Assembly: GCA_963930185.1 (NCBI GenBank)
Contig: CAWVLT010000025.1
Span: 1-64,000 of the forward strand
Direction: 5' to 3'
DNA length: 64,000 nt
From: JAGZEG01 sp963930185
GTDB lineage: Bacteria > Actinomycetota > Coriobacteriia > Coriobacteriales > UMGS124
Position 1 is the first letter of the stretch. The number at the start of each line of letters is the position of its first letter. The notes under the pieces were generated by a model, which did not search any database, was not told where the DNA came from, and saw nothing but the letters and a program-made list of their open reading frames with translations. Of this stretch, positions 24,887 through 33,738 are shown piece after piece. The position numbers and the translations under genes were made by a program.

Positions 24887-25897
24887 GTGTACATCTATGC
24901 CATGAGTGACATGCACGGCAACATCGAGGCGACCAGGCAGGCCCTGGAAAACGTCGACCTCTCCCCCGAGACGGGGCGCGACAACATGCTCGTCTTTCTT
25001 GGCGACTTCATCGACGGCGCATCCGACAGCCTGGAGGTCCTTCGGCTGGTCAAACGCCTGTGCGACGAGCATCCCGGGCGCGTGGTGGCCATCAAGGGCA
25101 ACCACGAGGAGCGGATGGCGGGCTGGCTGGACGGACGCGAAGCCGGCCCCGCCTGGCTGGGATCCCCCAAAACCGACGCCACCCTGCGCAGCCTGCTTGC
25201 CCCCGAGCAGTACGAGCAGGTGATGGAGACGCTCGTGCACGGGCGCAGTGCCCAGGAGATGCAGGACATCCGCACGGACGACCCCGCCTACCGCGTCGCC
25301 TGCGGCCTTGCCCGCTCATACCTGCGAGACAACCACGCAGAGCTTGTCGAGTGGCTCGTCGGCCTGCCCTACCACTTCGAGACCGAGCGACAGATCTTCG
25401 TGCATGCCGGCGTGCAGGAGGCCGCCGGCACGCGCTGGGAGCAGAGGACGCCCGCCATGTGGTTCGCCAACAAGTACCCACCCTCGCGCGGGCACTTCTA
25501 CAAGGACGTGGTCGCCGGGCACATCAGCACGGCACAGATCGCCAAGGACCCGCTCTTCCACAGCGTCTACTGGGACGGGGCGAGCCACTACTACATAGAC
25601 GGGGCCGTTCATCTAAGCCATGTGGTCCCCGTGCTCAAGTACGACGTCGACAGCGGGGAGTACACCAGCTTCTGGCGCGTCTTCGACACCGCACGCGCCG
25701 GCGCAGGGCGCGCCGAGGACCTCGCCGCGCCTGCGTCTGCGGACACGGGGCCCGCAGACGCCGCGTCAGCAAGTAGCGCGTCCCCTGATGGCGATCAGCC
25801 CCACCCCGACTGGCACTGGGAGGAGCAGTCGGTGGCCCGCGCCATGGAGCGCTGGTCGCACCGCAGCCGGCGGCGCTATGCCGTCACGAGGGCGTAG
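24887..25897 (+). CDS. PPP-type metallophosphoesterase
   Basis: 336 residues. The metal-binding and catalytic blocks of the calcineurin-like/PPP family are in order: DMHGN near 9, GDFIDG near 44, GNHEE near 76, HAG near 170 and a later GH. The family includes serine/threonine phosphatases and symmetrical dinucleoside tetraphosphatases. The start is GTG at 24887, supported by AGAGAGGA seven bases before it. The C-terminal 70 residues are Ala/Asp/Ser-rich and low in complexity and probably not part of the catalytic fold. It is cytoplasmic, with no signal peptide. It is a single-gene unit ending next to the convergent hcp gene. The exact substrate is unknown. Confidence 0.8.
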   Translation: MYIYAMSDMHGNIEATRQALENVDLSPETGRDNMLVFLGDFIDGASDSLEVLRLVKRLCDEHPGRVVAIKGNHEERMAGWLDGREAGPAWLGSPKTDATLRSLLAPEQYEQVMETLVHGRSAQEMQDIRTDDPAYRVACGLARSYLRDNHAELVEWLVGLPYHFETERQIFVHAGVQEAAGTRWEQRTPAMWFANKYPPSRGHFYKDVVAGHISTAQIAKDPLFHSVYWDGASHYYIDGAVHLSHVVPVLKYDVDSGEYTSFWRVFDTARAGAGRAEDLAAPASADTGPADAASASSASPDGDQPHPDWHWEEQSVARAMERWSHRSRRRYAVTRA

Positions 25898-25922
25898 CGC
25901 CGCCGGCCAGCAAGCGCATGGC

Positions 25923-27626
25923 CTAGCCCAGAATCGCCTTCAGGTCGGCCTCGGGCGTGGTCGTGGGGTGGATGTCGTAGGCGCCCACGAGTACGTCGAG
26001 CACGGCCGGCGAGACGAACGCCGGGAGGGTCGGGCCGAGGTAGATGCCCTTGATGCCGAGGTTCAGCAGGGTCAGCAGGATGGAGACCGCCTTCTGCTCG
26101 TACCAGGAGAGCACCAGCGTCAGCGGCAGGTCGTTCACCCCGCAGCCAAACGCGTCGGCCAGCGCCATGGCCACCACGAGCGCGCCGTAGGCGTCGTTGC
26201 ACTGCCCCATGTCCAGCAGGCGCGGCAGCCCGCCGATGGTCCCTAGGCCAAGGTCGTTGAAGCGGTACTTGCCGCAGGCCAGCGTCAGGATGAGCGAGTC
26301 GGCCGGCGCCGCCTTCACGAAGTCGGTGAAGTAGCTGCGACCGGGCTGCGCGCCATCGCAGCCTCCCACCAGGAAGATGTGCTTGACCGCACCGGCCTTG
26401 ACGGCCTCGATGACCTTATCGGCCACACCCAGGATCGCGTCGTGGCCGAAGCCCGTGGTGACGCGCGTGCCACCGTTCACGCCCGACTGAGGCCGGAACT
26501 CGTCGTAGCCGCCCAGCTCGATCGCGCGGTCGATCAGCCCGGAGAAGTCCTTGCGACCGTCGGGCCCCCGCGGCACACGGATGGCGTCGGGGTAGGCAAC
26601 CGGGCCGGTCACGTACACGCGGTCGGCATAGCTTGCCTTGGGCGGCATCAGGCAGTTGGTGGTGAAGAGCACGGGCGCAGGGATGCCGTCGAACTCGATG
26701 CGCTGGTTCTGCCAGGCGGTGCCGAAGTTGCCCTTGAGCTGCGGGTGGCGTGCCAGCTGCGGATAGGCGTGGGCCGGCAGCATCTCGCCGTGGGTGTAGA
26801 CGTTCACGCCGCGCCCGTCGGTCTGCTCGAGCAGCTGCTCCAGGTCGTGCAGGTCGTGTCCGGTCACCACGATGAAGGGTCCGGGCTCCACGCCCAGCTC
26901 AACGGTCGCGGGCGTCGGGACGCCAAACGAGGAGACGTTGCCCTCGTCGAGCAGCTTCATGCAGGTGAAGTTGACCGCGCCACACTCCAGCACCACGGGC
27001 AGGAGCTCGTCGACGCCGGCGCGCTCGTCGGCAAGCGTGGCAAGGCCTCGGAGGAGATAGGCGTCGATCGACTCGTCGGTGCGACCAAGCGCGCGGGCGT
27101 GGTAGGCGTATGCGGCAACGCCGCGCATGCCAAAGAGGATGAGGGACTTGAGCGAGCGAACGTCCTGCTGTGCGCCCCACAGCCGCGCCATGTCGTAGTC
27201 GGCTTGGCGGCTCTTGCCGGCGGAGCGCGCCATCTCGTCAGCCGCAACGTGGGCGTCTTCGATGAGGCTGCGCACGCGCTGACCGTCAAAGCACACGTTG
27301 GTGAGCGTAGCGAACAGCGCGTTCTCCACCAGCTGCGCCACCGCCGCCGTGGGCCGCGCCTGACATGCCTGTGCGGTCACGGCCAGCCCCACCAGGGCAC
27401 CGGTGAGTTCGTCCTCGAGGTTGGAGACCTCGGCGGACTTGCCGCACACCCCCGCAGCGCCGGTGCAGGCCACGCACCCTCTTGTCTGCTGGCACTGGAA
27501 GCAGAACATCGGCTGCGCCTGCTTGGCGTCAGCCTCTCGCCAGGCCCCGAGTTCAGGGCTGACGCCAGCAGCCCGTGAGTCGCCTGCCGTTATGTTGCAC
27601 GATCCGCACTTGTCCTGGGTAGTCAT
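25923..27626 (-). CDS. hcp: Hybrid cluster protein (hydroxylamine/NO reductase)
   Basis: 567 residues. The N-terminal Cys motif (FCFQCQQTRGCVACTGAAGVCGK, with Cys42, Cys45, Cys54 and Cys61) matches the cubane-binding region of Hcp. Further on are conserved Glu, His and Cys segments for the hybrid 4Fe-2O-2S cluster (for example FLVGGCDGA and LTLACGKYRFN). Hcp proteins reduce NO or hydroxylamine and protect anaerobes from nitrosative stress. ATG 27626 has GGGAGGC eight bases upstream. An extra N-terminal 40 residues with CGSC precede the usual motif. It is the second gene after a ferredoxin-like protein, whose operator at 28701-28716 probably controls both. Confidence 0.9.
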   Translation of the reverse strand: MTTQDKCGSCNITAGDSRAAGVSPELGAWREADAKQAQPMFCFQCQQTRGCVACTGAAGVCGKSAEVSNLEDELTGALVGLAVTAQACQARPTAAVAQLVENALFATLTNVCFDGQRVRSLIEDAHVAADEMARSAGKSRQADYDMARLWGAQQDVRSLKSLILFGMRGVAAYAYHARALGRTDESIDAYLLRGLATLADERAGVDELLPVVLECGAVNFTCMKLLDEGNVSSFGVPTPATVELGVEPGPFIVVTGHDLHDLEQLLEQTDGRGVNVYTHGEMLPAHAYPQLARHPQLKGNFGTAWQNQRIEFDGIPAPVLFTTNCLMPPKASYADRVYVTGPVAYPDAIRVPRGPDGRKDFSGLIDRAIELGGYDEFRPQSGVNGGTRVTTGFGHDAILGVADKVIEAVKAGAVKHIFLVGGCDGAQPGRSYFTDFVKAAPADSLILTLACGKYRFNDLGLGTIGGLPRLLDMGQCNDAYGALVVAMALADAFGCGVNDLPLTLVLSWYEQKAVSILLTLLNLGIKGIYLGPTLPAFVSPAVLDVLVGAYDIHPTTTPEADLKAILG

Positions 27627-27816
27627 TCGTTGTGCCTCCCGTTTCCTAGATCTGCCGAGTCTTGCGAATTCGTTTTCCGTCAACATGCCAGTGCCGCGTG
27701 CCAGCACCGTATGCCAATACCATGCGCCAGCGCCGCGTGCCAGCGCCACACGCTAGCGCCGCGGAACCTTCCAGCGCCCTTCGCGCCCGTCCGACCCCGC
27801 CCCGGCCGCGGCGCCA

Positions 27817-28590
27817 CTACCGCGCGACGCTCCCGTCACGGCCTATCACGACCACCGAGAGGGGGACGTCCTTGCCGCTCGCCGCGATCGCCCGCCCGAC
27901 GGCCGAGACCAGCCCGCCACAGCAGGGGACGTCCATGCGCGCCACCGTGAGGCTGCGCACATCGTTGGCGCGCAGGATCTCGCCCAGCTTCACGGCATAG
28001 TCGGTTGCGTCGAGCTTGGGACAGCCGATGAGGGTGACGCGGCCGGCCATGAGGTCATCGTGCAGGGTCGCGCAGGCAAACGCCGTGCAGTCCGCGGCGA
28101 TGAGCACGTCGGCCCCCTCAAAGAACGGGGCGTTGGTCGGCACCAGCCTGATCTGGCATGGCCATTGGGTCAGCGCCGAGCCGTGTCGCGGGTGCGGGAC
28201 GTCACCGCCTCGCACGCCATCGGCCCGAGGAGCGAGGCCCGCCCGTGGTCCGCCGTCGATCTGAGAGGAGAGGGACGCCTGCGAATTGTCACCCGCCTGC
28301 CACTGGCCAAACACAAGCGGGGCCGCCGACGGGCAGCCTCCGCTAACAGCGGAGACAGACGTAGGCGCAGACGGGCCCACGGGCACCGCCGGCGCGCCAT
28401 TGGCCTCGACAAACGAGATCGCCCCGACGGGGCAGGCGGGCAGGCAGTCGCCCAGCCCGTCGCAGTAGTCCTCGCGAACGAGGCGCGCCTTGCCATTGAC
28501 CATGGCGATGGCGCCCTCATGGCACGCCAGCGCGCACGCCCCGCACCCGTTACAGAGGTCCTCGTCGATCCTGATGATTGTCCGGCTCAC
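27817..28590 (-). CDS. Ferredoxin-like Fe-S protein paired with Hcp
   Basis: 257 residues. The N terminus has one full 4Fe-4S set (Cys13, 16, 19, 23 in CNGCGACALAC) and a second set with one Cys replaced (CDGLGDCLPAC, Cys43, 49, 53), a variant seen in ferredoxins next to hcp. After a Pro/Ser-rich linker comes a C-terminal domain with conserved Cys (ADCTAFAC, IGCPKLD, PCCGG). It probably delivers electrons to Hcp. The start is GTG 28590 with GGGGAG just upstream. It is transcribed first, about 190 bases before hcp. The palindromic operator and -10 box at 28674-28716 belong to it. Confidence 0.8.
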   Translation of the reverse strand: MSRTIIRIDEDLCNGCGACALACHEGAIAMVNGKARLVREDYCDGLGDCLPACPVGAISFVEANGAPAVPVGPSAPTSVSAVSGGCPSAAPLVFGQWQAGDNSQASLSSQIDGGPRAGLAPRADGVRGGDVPHPRHGSALTQWPCQIRLVPTNAPFFEGADVLIAADCTAFACATLHDDLMAGRVTLIGCPKLDATDYAVKLGEILRANDVRSLTVARMDVPCCGGLVSAVGRAIAASGKDVPLSVVVIGRDGSVAR

Positions 28591-29180
28591 GTCTCTCCCC
28601 TCTCGTCTGAACGTGCCGCGCATCCACCACGGGCACATCTGGGCTGCGGCCCCCGTGCGCTGCGCTTGGCGCAAGTGTAAAGAAGTCTTTCGAAACATTC
28701 TGTTGTATCTACAACATAAGCCGAAATTTCGAGATCACCGCCTCCGCGCCCTACACTGCACTCTTCATTTCACAGGCCAAGCGGCTGTCTCGACCCCTCA
28801 AACGCGACTGCTCGAAACACCCGTATGACTCAAATCGACTCCAGCTGTCACAGATCCCCCGAAGTGTGCCACTCGTTCTTCATTACGGGCCCCATGCATC
28901 TTTGCTTGCATCGAGCCGCAGCAAGGCGTTACAGAGAAATAGCAGGTAAAGGATTTTGTCTCTAATTCGAGTCGAGTGCGATGCCGTGCCAGCGAGACCG
29001 AGCGCCCTATCGACCGGCACACCTCGGGCGTTCCGTGACGCGCGGCGCCGTTTTTGTTGATGCGGCTTTACAGGATCGCAGAGATAGATCCTCCCCAAGG
29101 ATCACGGCGCGCAAAAATGGGGACAAAAGGGGAAGGCGCAGACACCATCACCGGCAGCAGGGCGACGAAAGGGGTTCGAC
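28591..29180. other. Divergent control region between the hcp operon and crp-like gene
   Basis: 590 bases without a supportable gene. It holds the operator at 28701-28716. The remainder is of mixed composition, and no second copy of the palindrome or clear promoter for the plus-strand regulator was found. Confidence 0.35.
28674..28716 (-). promoter_or_regulatory. CRP/FNR-type operator and promoter for the ferredoxin-hcp operon
   Basis: TGTTGTA-TC-TACAACA (28701-28716) is a perfect dyad of the CRP/FNR class. On the minus strand TACACT (28674-28679) lies where a -10 box would be if the dyad centre were at -41.5. This is class II activator geometry. The regulator gene at 29181 is divergent and is the obvious candidate. 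Confidence 0.65.
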
Positions 29181-29933
29181 GTGAGTGGCATCAATGCAGG
29201 GTCGGCCCACACGCACGCCGCCGGGCAGATCGCCGGCAAGCCGGGGGCCTCTTCGCCCGACTACTCGGTCCTCGCGGGGACCCCTCTGTTCCGTGGCATC
29301 CTCGCCGAGGACATCTCCACCATGCTCGCCTGCCTAGACGCGCGCAGGCGAACCTTCGACCAGGGCGAGTTCGTGCTCAGGGAGGGTGACCAAGTGCGGG
29401 CGATCGGCCTGGTGCTCGAGGGAAGCGTGCGCATCGAGCGGACCGACGCCTGGGGCACGCGCAGCATCATGGCACGTGCCTCGTTTGGCGAGACGTTCGC
29501 CGAGGCGTACGCATGCATCCCGGGCGCCACGCTGGGTGTGGACGTGGTGGCGGCCGAGCCGTGCTGCGTGCTGTTCATGGACACCCGGCGCGTGCTGCGT
29601 ACCTGCCCCTCGTCCTGCTCGTTTCACAGCAGGCTCATCGAGAATCTGCTGGGCGCCCTTGCCTCAAAGAACCTCAAGCTCAGCCGTAAGATCGTCGACA
29701 TCACGCCCCGCACCATACGCGAGCGCGTGCTGAGCTACCTTTCCGCGCAGTCACGCCAGGCGGGGTCGCGCAGCTTTACGATTCCCTTTGACAGGCAGCA
29801 GCTCGCAGACTACCTGTGTGTCGAGCGCAGCGCCCTGTGCCATGAGCTCGCCAAGATGCGCCGCGAGGGCATCATCGACTACCACAAGGCGAGCTTTCGG
29901 CTAAACGGGCAGGCAGGTACCGGCGAGCATTAG
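29181..29933 (+). CDS. CRP/FNR-family transcriptional regulator
   Basis: 250 residues with an N-terminal cyclic-nucleotide-binding-like beta barrel (about 35-150) and a C-terminal winged helix (PFDRQQLADYLCVERSALCH, about 200-240). There is no FNR-type N-terminal Cys cluster, so oxygen sensing through Fe-S is unlikely. Relatives next to hcp (HcpR type) respond to NO. The start is GTG 29181 with AAAGGGG upstream. It is divergent from the ferredoxin-hcp operon, whose promoter carries a matching palindrome, so control of hcp is a strong inference. Confidence 0.85.
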   Translation: MSGINAGSAHTHAAGQIAGKPGASSPDYSVLAGTPLFRGILAEDISTMLACLDARRRTFDQGEFVLREGDQVRAIGLVLEGSVRIERTDAWGTRSIMARASFGETFAEAYACIPGATLGVDVVAAEPCCVLFMDTRRVLRTCPSSCSFHSRLIENLLGALASKNLKLSRKIVDITPRTIRERVLSYLSAQSRQAGSRSFTIPFDRQQLADYLCVERSALCHELAKMRREGIIDYHKASFRLNGQAGTGEH

Positions 29934-29978
29934 ATCGCGCTTGCAAAGACTAACGACAGACAAACATCGGAGACAAAA

Positions 29979-30437
29979 ATGTGCCTTATCTGCGATCGTA
30001 TCGAGATGATTCGTACCGGCGATAATCCCTATTTCGTAAGGGAGCTCGAAACCGGCTATGTGGTCTTGGGCGACAATCAGCATTTCAGGGGTTACACACT
30101 GTTCCTGTGCAAGACACACTGCAGCGAGCTGTTTCATCTCGACCACGAAGCAAAGATCAAGTTCCTTGAGGAAATGCCGATCGTCACCGAAGCAGTCGCC
30201 CGCGCATTCGATGCCGAGAAAATGAACTGCGAGTTGCTCGGCAACGGCGACAGTCACTTGCACTGGCACTTGTTCCCCAGGGTCAGCGGTGACCTAGGTC
30301 GTTACGGAAACGACGGTTGAGGGCCCGTTTGGTGGTACCCATGGGAAAAGATGTGCAGCGATGAAAATCGTCCCTCGGAAATCGAGTTGAAAGAGATGAA
30401 GCAACGGTTAGTAACGGAGCTGGATAGGTTGCTGTAG
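29979..30437 (+). pseudogene. HIT-family hydrolase gene interrupted by an in-frame TGA
   Basis: The frame from ATG 29979 encodes a zinc-type Cys pair (CLIC), a nucleotide-binding fold and the HIT motif HLHWHLFPR (residues 93-101), then stops at TGA 30318-30320 after 113 residues. The same frame continues without a shift for 38 codons (GPVWWYPWEKM...ENRPSEIELKEMK) to TAG 30437. That is the conserved C terminus of this HIT branch, in which GPVWW forms part of the active site. An intact protein would be about 152 residues. Either a nonsense mutation has inactivated it or the short form is made. HIT proteins hydrolyse nucleotide conjugates. Confidence 0.75.
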
Positions 30438-30488
30438 TGCATCACACAGATGGAAAGCGCCTGCCGCCTTCTCCCCCAGATATGGGAG

Positions 30489-30512
30489 GGGGCTCCGGTT
30501 TCCCGGAGCCCC
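30489..30512. terminator. Strong hairpin between convergent HIT and transporter genes
   Basis: GGGGCTCCGG-TTTC-CCGGAGCCCC, a perfect 10-bp stem. It has no T-run on either side, so its role as a terminator is likely from position but not certain. Confidence 0.5.
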
Positions 30513-30734
30513 TAGGAGAGGGAGGCGAGGTTGTGCGTCGAAGAAGTATTTGTTAGCTTTGGCTTACTTCGTTCGACACCACGTAGAATACCAGCTTTAT
30601 CCCGTGTGTCAACCAAGGCTTACTTTTAGGACTCCGTTACACATATCCTCCATAACTGACGGTTGCGCTCCCACAGACATCCGGTCACGCCGGTCATATG
30701 CCACATCACCTAACCGCATGCACGCGCTCCAGGC

Positions 30735-31697
30735 TCACCTCGCTGCATGCCTGCGCTCCAGGCGCCGAATCGCACCGCCGTACACCGCCGCGATGACATG
30801 CTGGAACAGCGTGCCCATCATCACAGGGAACATCACCGCGTCGGGGAAGTACATGCCCGCGATGACCGCGCCCGACGACACGTTGCGCGCACCCGTGCAA
30901 ATGCCCATCGTGAGGCTGTCGCTCACGTCACTGCGCAGCAGGCGAGCCGCCGCATAACCCACGACATACCCAAACGTGCTAATCGTCGCCATCATCACCG
31001 CCGTGAACACGAGCGTCGGGGTGAGGTGGTGCATCGCGTCGCTGATGCGCGTGGAGTTGGCCAGCAGCACGGCGATCAGAAAGACCTTCGAGAGCGGCGC
31101 GATCCACGGGGCCACCTTGGCGTTTGCCTTGCCGTGCGAGAGGTCGTTGCACGCGATGCCCAGCACCGCCGGGATCGCCACCATGAACAGCAAGTCCACC
31201 ATCATGCCGAGCACGTCCACGTGCACGCTCGTCCCCATGAGCAGCTCCATGGTGAGCGGCATGGTAAGGGGCGCGAGCACCGTGGAAATGATGACCGCGG
31301 CCAGCGTGAGAGACTTGTTGCCCGTGAAGATCTCGACCCACATGAGGCCGTTCACCCCCATGGGCACGCAGTACTCGAGCACCACGCCCAGCAGGATGTC
31401 GTGTTCGCCAGGCAGCAGAAGGCCGCCCACCAACCTAGCAAGGCAGGGCATGCCCACCAGCAGGATAAGCAGCGTGACGATGAGCAGCTTGGGGTGGCGC
31501 ACCGCGTCGAACAGCTGCTGCGCGGTGGCGCCCATCGAGCTCTGGAACGTCATGAACGCGAACAGCCACGGCACCGCCGGGGACATCCAGGCAAACGGGC
31601 CGGGAAACAGCACCCCCACGAGCACGCACAGGGGTGCCACGATCATCATGTGGGTGCTGATGAGCCCGTTGAACGCAAACCAGGGGTTCGTTCTCAA
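30735..31697 (-). CDS. BASS-family (bile acid:sodium symporter-like) transporter
   Basis: 320 residues with about nine to ten hydrophobic segments and the family pattern: a conserved MTFQSSMGAT turn in the first half and GICTGARNVSSGAVI in the second, the two crossing helices that bind sodium and substrate. Members carry bile acids, pantoate, keto acids or other organic anions with sodium. The start is TTG 31697, with GAGGAGG about nine bases upstream. It is a single gene whose 5' end lies near the divergent FMN riboswitch. The substrate is not determined. Confidence 0.75.
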   Translation of the reverse strand: MRTNPWFAFNGLISTHMMIVAPLCVLVGVLFPGPFAWMSPAVPWLFAFMTFQSSMGATAQQLFDAVRHPKLLIVTLLILLVGMPCLARLVGGLLLPGEHDILLGVVLEYCVPMGVNGLMWVEIFTGNKSLTLAAVIISTVLAPLTMPLTMELLMGTSVHVDVLGMMVDLLFMVAIPAVLGIACNDLSHGKANAKVAPWIAPLSKVFLIAVLLANSTRISDAMHHLTPTLVFTAVMMATISTFGYVVGYAAARLLRSDVSDSLTMGICTGARNVSSGAVIAGMYFPDAVMFPVMMGTLFQHVIAAVYGGAIRRLERRHAAR

Positions 31698-31822
31698 AAA
31701 ACGCCTCCTCGAAACGCCGTCACTCGGTGCCGCCTCCCGGGATCCGTCGCGTCTGCGGAATGGCGGACGGCCACCATCATAACCATCAGGGATGTCATGG
31801 CGAAAAAGACCTGACGATTCTC

Positions 31823-31851
31823 TTGCATGTACCGAACATAGTGTGTATATT
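31823..31851 (+). promoter_or_regulatory. Promoter for the FMN riboswitch transcript
   Basis: TTGCAT (31823-31828), a 17-base spacer and TATATT (31846-31851). The predicted start falls about 14 bases before the aptamer. Confidence 0.65.
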
Positions 31852-31871
31852 TCGTTTTGCGTATCTGTTAC

Positions 31872-32003
31872 GGGGCGAGGCGAGATTCCTCACCGGCGGT
31901 ATGGGTCCACAAACGAGGCCCGAGCCCGCGAACCAGCGCACCTTGCTGGCCGACCCGGTTAGAATCCGGGGCCGACGGTTATAGTCCGGATGAAAGTAAC
32001 GGA
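31872..32003 (+). ncRNA. FMN riboswitch (RFN element)
   Basis: The conserved blocks of the FMN aptamer are present in order: GGGGCGAGGCGAGATTCCTC, ACCGGCGGT, AGCCCGCGA, GAATCCGGGGCCGACGGT, ATAGTCCGGATGAAAG. FMN binding would favour the terminator just downstream and shut off the riboflavin uptake genes. Confidence 0.95.
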
Positions 32004-32032
32004 GAGCACGTCAAGATCTTCGGACGCGCTTG

Positions 32033-32069
32033 AAGAACCCGCTGCAGTCGTGGCACGGGTTCTTTTTTT
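32033..32069 (+). terminator. Riboswitch-controlled terminator
   Basis: AAGAACCCG (32033-32041) pairs perfectly with CGGGTTCTT (32056-32064), followed by a T-run. It lies between the aptamer and ribU, as expected of an expression platform. Confidence 0.85.
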
Positions 32070-32128
32070 GTCCCCGTGCCTGCATCTGTTGTCCGGCCCC
32101 GCGGGGCCACTTGTGCAAAGGGGAAAGC

Positions 32129-32803
32129 ATGAGCGACAGTATCGACCGCACGCACGACGCACCGACCACCAAGACCACCGGCGCCACCGTCAAGGAGAGC
32201 CTCGGCTCAAGCGAGGTAAGTCCCAAGCCCACAACCAGCAAGAAGGCCGCCGCCAGGCGTGCGCACTGGGACGTGCGCCAGCTCGTGACACTGGCCATCT
32301 TCTGCGCCATGGGCATGGCCCTGAGCTTCATCCAGATCCCGATCTTCCCGCCGGCGCCGTGGCTGCAGTACGACCCGTCGGGCATCGTGACGCTGATCTC
32401 CGCCCTGATGTTCGGCCCGGCCGCCGGCTTCATCGTGCAGGTCATCAGCTGGCTGCCCAAGCTCATCATGAGCCCACTGGGCACCCTGCTCACGCTGGTG
32501 GCCATGGCCGGCATGGTGCCGGTGGTCGGCCTCATCTACAAGCGCTTCCACAACTTCAAGGGCGCCGTCATCTCGCTGCTCGTGGGTGCCGTGGTGTTCA
32601 TCGTCCTGGCCATCGCCATGAACTTCGTCATCACGCCCATCTACACGCCTGGCGTCACGGTTGAGGCCGTCGCTGCCATGGTCTTGCCTATCCTGATTCC
32701 GTTCAACCTCATCAAGTGCGGCATCAACGTGGCCGTGACCCTGCTGATCTACAAGCCCGTCTCCAACCTCATCAAGAACCGCGACAGCCGCGCGCACGTC
32801 TAA
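32129..32803 (+). CDS. ribU: ECF transporter S component for riboflavin
   Basis: 224 residues. A polar N-terminal extension of about 45 residues precedes six hydrophobic segments of the RibU fold; the LVTLAIFCAMGMALSF start and the following IPIFP loop are typical. RibU binds riboflavin in the membrane and docks on the EcfA1-EcfA2-EcfT module. ATG 32129 follows AAAGGGG. The assignment is strongly supported by the FMN riboswitch immediately upstream. The three energising genes follow directly, so this S component may be the main partner of that module. Confidence 0.9.
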   Translation: MSDSIDRTHDAPTTKTTGATVKESLGSSEVSPKPTTSKKAAARRAHWDVRQLVTLAIFCAMGMALSFIQIPIFPPAPWLQYDPSGIVTLISALMFGPAAGFIVQVISWLPKLIMSPLGTLLTLVAMAGMVPVVGLIYKRFHNFKGAVISLLVGAVVFIVLAIAMNFVITPIYTPGVTVEAVAAMVLPILIPFNLIKCGINVAVTLLIYKPVSNLIKNRDSRAHV

Positions 32804-32868
32804 CGGGTAGAATGCACCCGGCGCGCTGCGGGCGTGGGGCCTGCGCCAAACGCAAGTAATCGCAAGAG

Positions 32869-32894
32869 CCTGGGGGCCTTCTCGGCACCCCGGG
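32869..32894 (+). terminator. Hairpin between ribU and ecfA1
   Basis: CCTGGGG (32869-32875) can pair with CCCCGGG (32888-32894). There is no T-run worth the name. It may attenuate or merely stabilise the mRNA. Confidence 0.3.
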
Positions 32895-32925
32895 CCCTTG
32901 TGTGACAAAGGGGGATCCGATCTCA

Positions 32926-33738
32926 TTGGCCGACATCGAGTTCAACGACGTGAGCTTCTCCTACGATGGGGAGCATCCCGTCCTCAACCACGTGAGCCTC
33001 TCCATCGAGAGGGGTGCCTACGTGGTGATCCTGGGGCACAACGGCAGTGGCAAGTCGACGCTTGCCCGCCACATCAACGCGCTGCTCACGCCCGACGAGG
33101 GCACCGTCACCGTCATGGGCATGGACACCTCCGACCTTGACGAGCAGATCGAGATCCGCCGCCACGCGGGCATGGTATTCCAGAATCCCGACAACCAGAT
33201 GGTCACGAGCATCGTCGCCGATGACGTGGCGTTTGGCCCGGAGAACCTGGGGATCCCCCAGCCCGAAATCGTGCGGCGTGTGGACGAGGCCTTAGCCGCC
33301 GTGGCCATGACCGACTATGCCCAGGCCGACCCCACCGAGCTCTCGGGCGGCCAGAAGCAGCGCGTCAGCATCGCTGGCATGCTGGCCATGGAGCCCGACA
33401 TCCTGGTGTTTGACGAGCCGTGCGCCATGCTCGACCCGCGCGGCAGACGCGGCGTGCGCCGCGTGATGCGCGAGCTCAACGACAAGGGCATGACCATCGT
33501 GCACATCACCCACTTCATGGAGGACGCGTTGGAGGCTGACGTCATCCACGTCATGGAGCAGGGCAGGATCGTGCTGTCCGGCACGCCCGACGAGGTGTTC
33601 GCCCACGGCGACAAGTTGCGTGAGCTGGGACTGGAGCAGCCCTTTGCCATGCGCCTCGCGCACCGCCTGCGCCAGCTGGGCGTGGACGTGCCCGATACGC
33701 CCTACCTCGACGTGCTGGAGGACGCACTATGCCGCTAG
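32926..33738 (+). CDS. ecfA1: ECF transporter ATPase A1
   Basis: About 270 residues, an ABC ATPase. Walker A LGHNGSGKSTL, Q-loop FQNPDNQ, signature LSGGQKQR, Walker B ILVFDEP and the switch His (HITHFMED) are present. FQNPDNQ and the C-terminal coupling helix are typical of EcfA. The start is uncertain: TTG 32926 has AAAGGGGG 11 bases upstream and gives the family start ADIEFNDVSFSYDG; a GTG at 32902 is in frame but lacks a ribosome site. It overlaps ecfA2 by ten bases, which implies coupled translation of the two unlike ATPases. Confidence 0.9.
   Translation: MADIEFNDVSFSYDGEHPVLNHVSLSIERGAYVVILGHNGSGKSTLARHINALLTPDEGTVTVMGMDTSDLDEQIEIRRHAGMVFQNPDNQMVTSIVADDVAFGPENLGIPQPEIVRRVDEALAAVAMTDYAQADPTELSGGQKQRVSIAGMLAMEPDILVFDEPCAMLDPRGRRGVRRVMRELNDKGMTIVHITHFMEDALEADVIHVMEQGRIVLSGTPDEVFAHGDKLRELGLEQPFAMRLAHRLRQLGVDVPDTPYLDVLEDALCR

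Noticed and set aside
30318..30320. Selenocysteine codon in the HIT gene
   Set aside because: HIT proteins of this type are not known selenoproteins and no suitable stem-loop was seen immediately after the TGA.
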